Below are positions 48,283-58,619 of a DNA stretch of 64,000 nucleotides, piece by piece; the stretch's first letter is position 1, and each line of letters begins with the position of its first letter. The stretch lies in the NCBI GenBank assembly GCA_963585895.1, contig OY757904.1:89543168-89607167 (forward strand), read 5' to 3'. The notes beneath the pieces are model-generated. The model was not told the DNA's origin. It saw nothing but the letters and a program-made list of their open reading frames with translations, and searched no databases. The DNA is from Sepioteuthis lessoniana. Lineage: Eukaryota; Mollusca; Cephalopoda; Myopsida; Loliginidae. The position numbers and the translations under genes were made by a program.

Positions 48283-48501
48283 TTACAAGAAAGAAAGGAA
48301 GAAAAAAGTTGACGTTACCATGGTAACACACAATCCAAGTCGTTGCCAAAGGTAAAGGCAGGAACGAGAAAGAAAATAAAGGAGAAAAGAAATCCTCACT
48401 GGCCGGCAGGCCACCATTGCTAGAGGAAGAAGAAGAAAGAAGTGAAGTTGTTTTTGAATTACGCACTGTTGCCATAACACGCACTCTCCTTCACCCGCCA
48501 T
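48283..48501 (-). other. Possible first exon or 5' leader, minus strand
   Basis: On the minus strand an ATG at 48501 lies in AGATGGCGGGTGAAGG, a context common at first exons (purine at -3, G at +4, ATGGCGG element). The frame (MAGEGECVLWQQC...) stays open to a GTAAGC that could be a splice donor (complement of 48281-48286). An overlapping frame (MRVMATVRNSKTTSLL...) is also open, and composition is Ser- and Phe-rich, so no frame is convincing. Predicted exon, if real, is about 215 bp. Nearby RFX-like and CRE-like motifs support a promoter-proximal location. No homology recognised. Confidence 0.25.
48310..48355. promoter_or_regulatory. RFX X-box-like pair with CRE half-site
   Basis: GTTACCATGGTAAC at 48314-48327 fits the RFX X-box consensus GTNRCC-N(0-3)-RGYAAC exactly and is a perfect palindrome. 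GTTGCCAAAGGTAA at 48342-48355 is a second near match. TGACGT (CRE half-site) at 48310-48315 overlaps the first. A further half-site GTTGCC lies at 48468-48473. RFX factors classically control ciliary genes; which gene is served here, if any, is not visible. Confidence 0.5.
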
Positions 48502-48711
48502 CTCTTTCCTCTCCTTCTCTCTCTCTCTCTCTATCTCCCTCCCTCTCTATGGATTGATTCTTTTTTCCTTAGTCTCCCATTCATTTATCTCACATTAATT
48601 TATCATTTCAAATCTTTACTTGTAAACCCTCACCCTCATTCTGTTCTTATTGTTTTCTTTTCGTCAAATCATCATAACACTCGCTTTTTTAACGCCACAC
48701 ACTCTTCCATC

Positions 48712-48764
<53 letters not shown>

Positions 48765-49774
48765 TTCATTCATTAACATGAAGCACTTATTCTTACTCAA
48801 TTTTTCATATGCTACTACCACCCTAGTTACTTGACCATTTCCCTTCGTGTTTGTTTCTTTTACAAAGTTATATTACACGTATTTGAGGTTTTTTTTAGAC
48901 ATCTCTTAGAAATTTTAAAGCATTTTTTTTTATTCGTAATAAGTTTTTGTCTAAAAGTCAAAACATTTGTGTGACTTTCTTTGCGAGGTCATCTCGTGAG
49001 TGGTGTGCAATCAATGGGATGTCACATGACGTCACGTTCTTTTCATCTTTTTCCATAACTCAATTTCTCTTCTTTCCCTTAAACAAAAACGTGTCCTTAG
49101 ATCAAGTTGTGTTTGTTGGTATGCATCCATTTAGTCTCTACAGGATTACTGTGTGAGTGCGTGCATTCCATATATGATGGAAACTTTTTTTTTTTTCCTC
49201 GGTGGATATACTAGCAAAGTCAATTGCCATGAGATGCTTTCAATCACTTTATCATCGGTAGTGTCCGCTAACATCGAACAATTGAAGGAAAGGCGTTTTT
49301 TTTTTCTTTTTGCTTGGTGAAGAAGTGGGGGGGTTCTTTCACCTGCAAGAAAAAATGTAAAACCAAAGTAACCTGTAAACAAGAAACACGCACTTTAATG
49401 GCGGGAAAATCAAATTCGAATTAAAAAAACATAAAGAAAAAAATGTTAAAAATGCCATTTTCAAGTTGTTTTCAGTGTTTCTACCAAGAATAGATCCCAG
49501 ATTTTCTCCCTAAAAAAGAAAAAGAAAACAGGTTTCAGTACACAGACCTGTAATTTGAGCTGTTTTGTTTGCAATCTGTGTACTTTATCGGCAATATTAT
49601 GATTTATAACAGGCCACTCCCCTTTTCTTCAAAAGTATGGTGATCAAAAGCGTAATAATCCGTGGGGTTTTTACGTTCACAAATTTTCGAATACGGTTTT
49701 CTCCCTTATGTTATGCTTTTTATATTGATTCTCTTGCTGACCCTTATAAAAAATATCGTCTTGTCCAATGGAAA

Positions 49775-49779
<5 letters not shown>
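48502..49779. promoter_or_regulatory. Candidate regulatory tract with CRE and E2F-like sites
   Basis: (TC)n at 48717-48760. A full CRE palindrome TGACGTCA at 49027-49034 lies inside TCACATGACGTCACG. An E2F-like TGGCGGGAAAA occurs at 49399-49409. CpG dinucleotides are more frequent than in the preceding 15 kb. No TATA box or coding exon could be linked to these sites; the minus-strand open frame 49146-49382 has no recognised domain. Confidence 0.35.

Positions 49780-49850
<71 letters not shown>
49780..49850 (+). repeat. (CA)n microsatellite
   Basis: About 70 bp of pure CA repeats; His/Thr open frames through it are artefacts. Confidence 0.97.
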
Positions 49851-49855
<5 letters not shown>

Positions 49856-50589
49856 GACTTAAAAGTATATTCAGATAAAATCCTTTTTTTTTGTCTAATC
49901 AGTCAAATTTATTTATTCAGTATTTTAACATTAATTAACAACAATCTAATCACCTCCAGTGAGTGGAAGAATTTAATCTACGGATGTCGATTTTAAACTT
50001 CTAAAAAATGTTTAATTTGAAATTTTTTCTCTTTTACTAACCACGTCCTTGGAAAATTAAGCTTTGAAAACGAATAAAGTAAAAAAAAAAAATGCCTTTA
50101 TGAGCAATATTGCACCTTTATGGTTTATTTATTTATTCTAATTTCAAAAATAAAAAGCATCCATACGAACAAATAAACAAACTGTTATAAGAAAATCTAA
50201 ACAAAATCTATTTCTTCATGGAATTATCTTAAAAAATGAAAAAATCATTGAGTTGCTACTTCATTAAATGAGTCAAACTATCACGAATGAGGATGTTAGT
50301 GCATGACAAAAAAAAAAAAAAAAGGGAAAAAAAGATGTCTTCAGAATTATGAGAAAATGTTTTCTTAAAGAAAACTCATCTCTTATTGCTTTAATTAGAG
50401 AAAATTTTATTAAAATCCGATAATTCGCCGAATTTTGGGTATTTTTTTAAACAACGCGTATAACTGATGCGTGTGTTTTTTCCTAATCTTAGTTTCTTTA
50501 ATTTTGTTTAATGATCCGACCTTCTCGTTATTTCATCCCCAGTCTCACTTACTTTTATTCCAATATAATTGACATACATTCGTTTCCCT
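49851..50589. other. AT-rich sequence, no gene seen
   Basis: Poly-A runs near 50079 and 50308; nothing else recognised. Confidence 0.5.
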
Positions 50590-50720
50590 TCATAGTCGAC
50601 CATAGTCGAGGGTGACCCGAAGGCTCCCTTTTCGATAGCTACTACACCAAGGTGTAGGGGAGGGCGCTACTCCATTCCCAGGATTGCTCCACTTTACCCT
50701 TGAACCGTACCTGCCTCTAA
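50590..50720 (-). mobile_element. SINE body fragment, same family as 6058-6312
   Basis: GACCATAGTCGAGGGTGACC, CGATAGCTACTACACCAAGG and TGTAGGGGAGGGCGCTACTC closely match the body of the 6058-6312 SINE on the plus strand. Homology stops after TTTACCCTTGAACCGTACC, so the tRNA-like head is missing (head truncated). Confidence 0.88.
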
Positions 50721-50831
50721 TTTTTCTTTTTTGCCTCTTTCATTCATTTATCTCAACCTCCCTCTCTTCTTCATTGTTGTTATCTTACTTCTTTTAAATT
50801 CAACATTTTTTAACATTCACTCGTTTACCAG

Positions 50832-50832
<1 letters not shown>

Positions 50833-50897
<65 letters not shown>
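50833..50897 (+). repeat. (TC)n microsatellite
   Basis: About 60 bp of pure TC repeats, about 110 bp right of the SINE fragment. Confidence 0.96.
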
Positions 50898-50903
<6 letters not shown>

Positions 50904-51855
50904 AAAATATTTACACAAATACCGCACATATTTCTTTTTTCCGATATGGAGATGACGCCAGAAGGAATGGATAATTTGTTTTCACAGTGCACTTCTCCCT
51001 TTTAATTGATAAGCACTAGAAGTGATAAAGAGAATGAAAAACAAGTTTCCAAAAATTTGATTAGAACGTAAGAAAATAAGAGTCGTCCCAGGGGATTATC
51101 GAAAAATTGTTCTTGTTTTTTTAATCTTTTTATTTTTTTTTTTAATGATTTTTTAAAATTTAACTGTTCGATTATCAATTTAGTCACATCACCTTACAAT
51201 CAATGACTTAAAGAAAAAAGTTATATTTTTAAAAGTATTTTAAATATCGTGGACAAAAAAGTCAACATAAACTTATCACGAAACTCGTGCTAATCTTTTC
51301 AAAGCAGAAATAAATTAGGAAAATTTTCTACAATTTTTTTTTTTAAGAAATAAAACCTTAAAACAAAATATCCAGATGTTTATTTATTCTAGTATATTTC
51401 GTAAATAATTACAAAAAAGGATAATATATTTGACAAATAATGCAAATGCAAAACTATGGGTTAATAATCAATCTTGTTTGATCGTGTGAAATACATCCGA
51501 CAACATTTTTTTCAAATCGTCCTATAATACGGTTTTATTTATTTTTATGCCATAGCCTACCTCTCTCTCTTTTTCCCTTGTCATTGTTACGTTTCTCTTT
51601 TCTCTTTTCTTGGTTATTTTCTTCTTTCTCGCACTATATTCATTTTCCCATTTCTCTTCCTTCATTTTGCACTCATTCGTACGACAACCGGTAATCGGAC
51701 GCTTCCGCAACAGATAAATTCAACCGAGACGTTTTAGTCGCGCTGTGACTTTAAAGAAGAAAATCGCTGTGTAATTGGAAATAAAAGAAAATCATGATGA
51801 TAAAAAAGAGTTGTCTATGTGTTCATATTTTTATAGATACAACAACTCCTCAACC
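50898..51855. other. AT-rich sequence, no gene seen
   Basis: Short open frames with Lys-rich or Glu-rich composition (for example 51522-51710 minus) but no recognised domain. Confidence 0.5.
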
Positions 51856-52099
51856 CAGGAGTTACCGAGACTTAGCCGTTAAAGTGCTGGATTGTGAAAT
51901 CGTAGTAAGCAAGTTCGAACTCCAGTCGTGCGTTTACCTTCACTTTCAGACTAATACTTTTGTAAAAGGTATGAACCCTCTTATTACCTTCACCTATTCA
52001 TTAGATAGTACCACTATCGTTCTTCTACGTGGATGGCTTTGACACTAAATAACACATGAAGGTTGATCTGCAATAAAGTAAAGAAACCAAACAAAACTG
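51856..52099 (+). mobile_element. tRNA-derived SINE (GGTTTGG-tail type), plus strand
   Basis: The head includes ACTTAGCCGTTAAAGTG (A-box-like) and AAGTTCGAACTCC (B box). The body ends ACTAAATAACACATGAAGGT and AAAGAAACCAAACAAAACTG. CTCAACC occurs at both edges (51849-51855 and 52100-52106), a possible short target duplication. The open frame at 51794-52042 runs through the SINE and is not a gene. Confidence 0.87.
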
Positions 52100-52106
52100 C
52101 TCAACC

Positions 52107-52527
52107 GATTTTCACCAAATAAACGAGCTGACTTTTGTAAGTGTTATGGACAAAAAATTGTGGATACTGTTATATGACCGAAAGAGATTTCTTCTGGTTT
52201 ATCGTACACACAAAATAATGATTCCAACTAGCGTCCACGAGCGTATTCACCGAATGTTATCGGTGCTGAGACTTTCTTCAAAATGGAAAAAGGAGCTTCT
52301 GCACATAGGATCAGCACGTAGCGAAATGTCGATAAAATTTGTCAAAAAATAAAAATAATTAAAATGAATTTTTCGGCCAATCCGTGACCTTCGCGACAAA
52401 AAAACAAAGAAAATGCAATTTGATCCGATCGCTATAAAAGACAAATTTCTCGACAGCGGATCCAGATCAAAAGAAGGCAAACGACACCCGCAGAGCAGAA
52501 CTCCAGCTCTGAGAGAGAGAGAGAGAA

Positions 52528-52566
<39 letters not shown>

Positions 52567-53139
52567 GGCGAAACTCGAAACCACGCATCATCTGCATTGA
52601 CTTTCCTCTGGTCCACTTTGAAGAAAGGGACTAAATCGTAAATCACCGAATACCCCTCTCCTCTCTGCACTCGTAACATCTGATTGACCGCACGTGCGTT
52701 AGTCTAACTATCCTACCACTACTAAGCATAGGACATTTTTTTACTTTCTTCAATTCCTTATCAACATGTTGATACAAACCCAGTCATTTTGAACATTTTA
52801 CTTCTTTGTTTTCTATACAATTGTTAAAATGTTTATGTGCCCCGTATTCTTTGTTTTGCAACTGTGTTTCGTTCTTTCCTTGCAATCATACACTGTTATA
52901 ACAATACCTAACTCTAAAACCTTTTTGGTAACAAAAATTCTCCTGAATTACATTGAAAATGAAGGGAAATTGTTATCAAATTTTAATTAAAGACTTAGTT
53001 TTCCAGTACTTGTACAGAATAGCATAAAAATAATTTCCGTTATTTCAGCTGCGCGAACATTTAAACAAAAATTTAATGCTTACATTCACCATCAAGAAAG
53101 ATTAGATTTGTTAGATTTCTTTGTGAAGTTTTTCGTTCA
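52107..53139. other. Unassigned sequence with a TATA box candidate
   Basis: GATCCGATCGCTATAAAAGA places a consensus TATAAAAG at 52433-52440 in CpG-containing sequence. A GAGA/GACA repeat follows at 52512-52565. Open frames here (52146-52352 plus, 52247-52597 minus) show no recognised domain. Confidence 0.4.
52512..52565 (+). repeat. (GA)n-(GACA)n microsatellite
   Basis: GAGA units run into about seven GACA units. Confidence 0.94.
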
Positions 53140-53230
53140 AGATTTGAACTCGGGTAGCTGAGTTCCTACGATGATCACGTCTATATCACGACCAAGTTCA
53201 ATGGCATATCAACCTTTCAGAATGAGTAAT
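53140..53230 (-). mobile_element. Possible SINE fragment
   Basis: The minus strand contains CCGAGTTCAAATCTTG (B-box-like), and the plus strand contains CAATGGCATATCAACCTTTC, the SINE tail motif, only about 50 bp away. A rearranged or strongly shortened copy. Confidence 0.4.
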
Positions 53231-53713
53231 TCTCTAAAATTAGCATTCTGTCATCCACCATTAGTCGACACCTACTTGTTAAAAATTACACTCTTGTCAG
53301 AACGCTTATTTAGATAAAAGGGGCAGAGTTATCTTCCCATAGTTTCTTTTTCTCTCTTTTTTCTATTTGTTTTCGTTATGAGTCTTTTTTAAATAAAGAT
53401 GTTATCACGTGTGTTACATGGGACAACACATGTCTGTGTCTTTGTTGAGGTCGTTGCAGAGCCGATAAGCATGTCGACCCCGCAAATGAATTAAGTTTAA
53501 TGTGTGTGAGTAAGTGACAGCCAAAGACAATGAAGGAACAAAAGCGAGGTAACAAATCTAACAAATGACAATTTTTTGTCAGATCTACAAACGTGTGTAA
53601 AGTCCGTGATGGTCATATACGGTCTTCAGCTAGAAGAGTAACGTTGATAGCTGGTATGGTTGAGACGTAGGTGAGCACAGCTTGATGTTAGTTGCGGGTA
53701 GCTGGCGTAGGTT

Positions 53714-53860
53714 GAGTCATAGAATGCAGCTGGATGATCGTAGCTGGAAGCTGAGGTCGGACGAGTCGTAGAATGCAGCTGGATGATCGTAGCTGGAAGC
53801 TGAGGTCAGTTGAGTCGTAGAATGCCGCTGGATGATCATCGTAGGAAGCTGGTGTCGGTC
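53714..53860 (+). repeat. 49-bp tandem repeat, about three copies
   Basis: Units begin GAGTCATAG or GAGTCGTAG at 53714, 53763 and 53812, each followed by AATGCAGCTGGATGATCGTA or a close variant. The period is exactly 49 bp. A minus-strand open frame 53717-53971 covers it and reflects the repeat. The tract is the left edge of a GC-rich repetitive region to about 54705. Confidence 0.9.
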
Positions 53861-53930
53861 GTAGTTGGTAGATCGATATTCCCAGTTATGACGGTATGTT
53901 GGGTTAACCGAGGGTGTGTCGATCCGGTTG

Positions 53931-54705
53931 CTGGCTCGTACTGCGAGTCGTACGTGAGCCAGGTGTAGCAATGCTAGGGCAGTCCGTAACAGCGAGTCGT
54001 GCGTGGACTGCGTGGTACCTTGCAGGAGCGTCGAGGTCGAGTTTGGTGATGGCAGCTTGGTCGTGTAGTGTCGGGCGAGCTAGTGACTAAGACTGAGCCG
54101 TGTCTTAGTGTTACGGACCAAGTGAAAGGTCGGAGAGACCGTGGTTAAGGTTAGCCAGACCTTAGAACAGACGAGATCGAGCGAACGAGTCAGAGAAGCT
54201 AGGGCTTTGTCGTGCCCCCTAGCCGTGCGGGCGTAACGAGACGATAGCTGAGGCTTTGCCGTGTCAAAGCCGTGCGGACGATAGCTATGGCTGGGTCACG
54301 CCAAAAGCCGTGCGGACGTATCGGACGGAAGCGAAGGTTTTGCCGTGTCAAAGCCGTGCGAACATATCGGACGGGAGCGGAAGCTTTGCCGTGTCAAAGC
54401 CGTGCGGACGTATCGGGCGCTAGCTGGACTTTGTCGTGCCGAAGTTGTACGGACGGTCGGGCGATAGCGAAGGCTTTGCAGTGTCAAAGCCGTACGGACA
54501 TATCGGACGGGAGCTAAGGTTGAGCCGCGCCGAAGCTCTGCACAAACGAGCGGACAGGCCAGGAGGCCGAGGCTAAGATTGGCGTTATCTTAGCGCTGCG
54601 CAGATAGTGAAGCGGTAGCTAAAGGCTGAACCGTGCCTTTAGCGCTGCGCAGATAATCGGACAAGCGGAACCGAGCGAGGGTTAAGACCGGCTGGTCTTA
54701 GAATC
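53931..54705 (+). repeat. Tandem array of stem-loops with variable stems
   Basis: GC-rich array unlike its surroundings. Two units share the loop core GCGAGTCGTRCGT but have unrelated 7-bp stems: CTGGCTC/GAGCCAG (53931/53956) and GCAGTCC/GGACTGC (53979/54005). Later units share a loop near GCCGTG and flanks such as GCGGACGTATCGGACG, with stems ACTAAGAC/GTCTTAGT (54086/54102), TAAGGT/ACCTTA (54146/54159), GCTAGGG/CCCTAGC (54198/54217), GGCTTTG/CAAAGCC (54252/54265, repeated near 54473), GGTTTTG/CAAAGCC with a G-T pair (about 54335), GCTAAGAT/ATCTTAGC (54572/54587), GCTAAAGGC/GCCTTTAGC (54618/54635) and TAAGACC/GGTCTTA (54683/54694). An 81-codon open frame across it shows no domain. Confidence 0.85.
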
Positions 54706-55713
54706 CGTCTTCGTGTTTGCCTCCTGGCCGTCTATTTCGGCGAGCCAATAAAGGCTGCCAGAGATACTCCGACCCGCAGACGGTGACCACTAATGGCCCT
54801 TAAAAGGACCGTTTGTGCATAAATATGTGATGTGAAAGGCGAATGCACCACTTGATGAAGGATTCGAGCCTTTCGGAGATCGCTAAGAGCGGCTCCTGAG
54901 AGAATCCGAGGACCTCTGTTTATTTGTCGCTGTCTCCCATCAGACACGACTTGACACATGGTCAAAAGCCCGAAGGCCGATTAAAGTGGGGATAAAGGGG
55001 AGGGGAATGTCGGGAACGAACCGAGACTCGAACCCTGCTGGTCTATGCTGCTCATCGGCTTACTTGGTGCAATGTGAGCCTGATGAGGCAAGTAGTTTCA
55101 CGAACCCAAGTGTGGGTCCGGGCACGTATGCCGGGTTATGGCTTGAACTAAACACCAAGGTCTAGTGCCATACATAGGAGGACCTCTGATATTTATCGAT
55201 GCGTCGCCGTCGCAGGAGCCTTTGTTATATGAAAGTAGGGCAGCGCCACGCTTCAGAGTTTGTGTCACTAGAAAGTTATAAAAATGGGCGTAAAGATAAA
55301 TCACTTCTTTAGCGTCAGCTACCGCAGATGATTTATTCCATTTTTATAGTGTTGTTTCTGACAGAAGTGTTCTGTTAATATTGCTAATTTCAAATTTATC
55401 CACTTTTTTTAATCTGAGACAAGAGGTTAAGGTCGTAAAAAGGGGCTTCGTCACTTCCGTTCGTAACCGGATGTTGTTTTACTAGGGCGAGCGAGTAATC
55501 CGATGTGTACGTTAGTGGACAGGTTACGATAAGGTTATCTTCCTAACTTGGAAGATGAAGTTGAATACCTGCATTCTCACAAGATAAAGTATATTTTTAT
55601 TTGATGTCTAATGTGTTTCGTCATTGATTCACAAAGGTTAAGGGCTCAGAATGTGGTGAACTTGAAGGTCACTTCGTGGCATCTTAATAGCCATTTTGAA
55701 TTTGTCGCTCGTG
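54706..55713. other. GC-richer unassigned sequence left of the LTR element
   Basis: Starts with TTTCGGCGAGCCAATAAAGG, which holds an AATAAA on the plus strand at about 54745, as if the hairpin array were transcribed and polyadenylated. About 55015-55085 contains a B-box-like GGTTCGAGTCTC on the minus strand without a convincing tRNA fold. No coding homology. Confidence 0.4.
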
Positions 55714-55718
55714 GATTA

Positions 55719-55890
55719 TGTTAAAGTTGGAAAAAGGATTAGGAATTTACTGACTTGGACAGAGGCAAACAAGACACGTGGCTTACGCAGCAAGGAGAAA
55801 ATTTTATTAAGGGCTTATGGGATAGAAAAAGGGTAAACAAAAGGGAGATAATAGTAGGAGTTATCGAACTTGTGTAGTACTCTTTCAACA
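55719..55890 (-). repeat. 3' LTR of the Ty3/gypsy element
   Basis: Plus-strand termini TGTTAAAGTTGG...TCTTTCAACA give TGTT...AACA inverted ends. The minus strand has CCTTAATAAAATT, a polyadenylation signal candidate. It aligns to the right LTR through GGAAAAAGGATTA, CAAGACACGT, TTATGGGATAGAAAAA and GTACTCTTTCAACA, with several indels. Confidence 0.88.
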
Positions 55891-56064
55891 CTCACACATG
55901 TTCTCATATTATTATTAAGTTTATTTTATATATATGTGAGAGCACCATATTTGAAGGCTTACTTAAAGTCCGAATAAAAGTCTTTTTATCTTCCCCTTTC
56001 TTGACCAGGTTTTACCATCATTTAGACGAACATGGTCCCCGATGTTTAGAGGCAAGGGTTTGCG

Positions 56065-56835
56065 ATGTTTTTTATGTGTCTACTTACGTGCCTTGTCTTG
56101 GAATGTGGATTCCGTTACTCTAGGTAGCAATGTCTGTAGCTCACGTTTCATCAGTTTTGTTGCAAATGACTGAGTGTTTTCCTTTCCTGGTGTCTTGTGT
56201 AAAAAGCAAGAAATGCTGAGTATTGGTCGTCCCTTGATTTCAGGCATTTTAATAGGGTCCTTTTTTACAGTTTGTATGGTTCTTTCTACCATGCCATTTG
56301 ATTGAGCAAATTCTGGGCTTCTGGTGACATGTTCAAAATCCCAGTTAACTAAAAAATTTTCTGAATTCTAGCGAGGTGAATTCTGGACCATTGTCTGAAA
56401 AGACTAGTTTGAGGATTCTGTGTCTTGTGAACATTGCTTTCATATGCTTTATCACTATTGGTGAGGTATTGTTGAGGAGTTTGCTGATTTCAAAATACTT
56501 GGAGTAATAATCCACAACAATGAGGAAGGTTCTCTCCTGTATTTTGAACAGGTCCGTTCCGAATTTTGTCCTAGGTTTGTCAGGGATCTCATGGCTCTTG
56601 AGCGGTTCAGCACCTTGACGGTTTTTGTATTGTTGGCAAGCCTCACAGTTTGATATTGTATCTGTTATGTCCGCATTCATTTTTAGTCAGAAGAGTCTCT
56701 GGCTTGGGATTTAGTTTTTTTCAATTACCAGATGGCCTTGGTGTACATTTTCAGTCAGAGTGTTATAAAAATTTATTTCTAAGAAACCGACCACGTGCGG
56801 ACTTGATTTTGCCAGAGTGTAGAAGGGAAATGTAA
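56065..56835 (-). pseudogene. Integrase domain of the Ty3/gypsy element
   Basis: Minus-strand reading: a decayed HHCC zinc finger (VHQGHLVIEK ... ISNCEACQQYKNRQ), then GTDLFKIQERTFLIVVDYYS (first catalytic Asp in GTDLF), then KLVFSDNGPEFTSLEFRKFF (second Asp in SDNGPEF), a frameshift near 56345, then AQSNGMVERTIQTVKKD (catalytic Glu in MVERT). All three DDE residues are visible, split over two frames. The C terminus trails off near 56065 without a chromodomain I can recognise. Confidence 0.9.
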
Positions 56836-58006
56836 CCCCAGGGAGTGCGGCACCAGAAAGTAAGTTCCTCCTTTTGTCGAGAACTACTATTCAGACCCTC
56901 CGTACGAATTCGAGGACCAAACTGATCACACGAAAAACTTAAACTGGCAGATGGGTTTCGTCACTCGCTTCTTGAATGGAGCTTCTCAAGAAATAAAACC
57001 AAAATCAAACGAAAGTCGACTACTGAAATTCTACCAAGTTAAACAACTGAAAGAAAATTCAACCAATAATTCTGCTTAAAAGAACTTTAAAGAAGACTCG
57101 CAATTTAATGAACTCTGAAACATTTGAATGATTTTTAAACATGAAAAATATTCTTGAATTAATTTTTTTTTCATTCTTGAATGACCAAAAACTACAAAAT
57201 TTATTTTTTAGTCAATTTTAAAAGAATTTGTTCTATTTTTAATTTTTTTTTATTTGAAAACTCTGTAAAATTATTTGTACCAAAAGTCAAGTCACTATTG
57301 CCTAAAATTTAAATTTGAAAATGATGACTTAAACTTTGTTTAAACCTATTATTTCTGAATAAGTTTTGAATTTATTTGAAACATAAAGGTTTAAATCACA
57401 CCACCACATTTGAATTTTAGAACATAATTTTTAAAATATATAATTTTTAGAAAATATCTAGCACAAAATCAACATGCTCACACACTCAAAAATATTTTCC
57501 AAACATTTTTTCCTTTTTTGATATTTGAAAGTTTATCATCGATATTAATCCGTAGAAAAAATTGGAAATAAAAAAATTAAATTTTAAACTTACGAATGAT
57601 TTTTTATGGTTGGTTTAGGGTTTTTAATCCTTAAAAAATTAATCATTAAGTAAACATTTAACCAAAAAGAGTTTTGAAAAAAAAAATTTTTTTATAATCA
57701 GTTTAACATCATCAATGAAATAGAAACTTTAATTTTTACATTTTTTTTTTCATTTTTTACTATTAAAATATTTTTTAAATGCAATTGAATTACCAAATAT
57801 CCTAGAATCTTTTAAGTGTAACTTTTTTGAAAGTTAAAAATGTCTTTTTATTTCATCTAGGAGGATTAACAATGGATTCAAAATATTTCAAAAAATTATT
57901 TAAAGATTCGAACTCCGTTGTTTTTTTAGCAGAATTTCCCTAAAGACATTGTTTTTCTGATAAATGAAGATATATTCTAACTTTAAATTAAAATAAGGAA
58001 ATTCAC

Positions 58007-58135
58007 TTGATTCAGTGGATAGCCGGACTTTGGAATAGTAATACGAAAGTTCGAATTCCAGTCTTTCCGTTTACGTTCACATTTGGATAATATCCTTAGG
58101 AAAGGTACTTGAACTTATTTAGTTTGGATTAATTT
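58007..58135 (+). mobile_element. SINE head fragment
   Basis: TTCAGTGGATAGCCGG (A-box-like) and AAGTTCGAATTCCAGTC (B box), followed by CGTTTACGTTCACATTTGG, match the head of the SINE at 51856-52099. The rest of the body and tail is missing. Confidence 0.72.
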
Positions 58136-58619
58136 GATTGAATTTAATTTGTTGCATCTTTTAATATTTTTAATTAATAATTTTTGCTTATTTATTGTTG
58201 CTTCTTGTTTGTTCCTAAATTCTAATGATACTATTGTTGGTTGCTTGATTGCTATATTTGAGTGATTCTGATTTTAAAATTCTTGCAATTAAAACAAGTG
58301 ATTGTGATTTTTCATAATTAAATAAAAGATATGAAAATTAAAGCAGTGTTTGTTAAATTGTTTTTAAAATTTAGACGAAAAAACGAAAAAATTTGTCTTT
58401 AAAACCGTGTTTATTTACAAACACGACCGACAGTCAGTAATGTTCATGTTTATATATTCTTATTAATTATTGTTTTTCTTAATTTTAATTAAAATTAATA
58501 AAAACCAGTATAAATCAAAACATGCCTCTTTCTTTCCTTTCTTGTTACATTTAAAAAATTTTAAAATCTTTATTAAAAAATGTTTTAAAATCTTTATTTA
58601 AAAAAAACTGACTTTGTGA

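Noticed and set aside
49637-49996. 119-codon open frame with His-Thr repeats
   Set aside because: It runs through (CA)n and has no flanking domain.
54272-54517. 81-codon Arg-rich open frame (and the opposite frame 54296-54487)
   Set aside because: It follows the tandem hairpin units; repeated peptide words reflect the DNA repeat and no domain is visible.
53714-54705. CRISPR array
   Set aside because: Repeats are adjacent, without unique spacers of even length, and the sequence is of animal type.
55020-55085. tRNA or SINE head on the minus strand
   Set aside because: A B-box-like GGTTCGAGTCTC is present but no A box at the right spacing and no tail or second copy.
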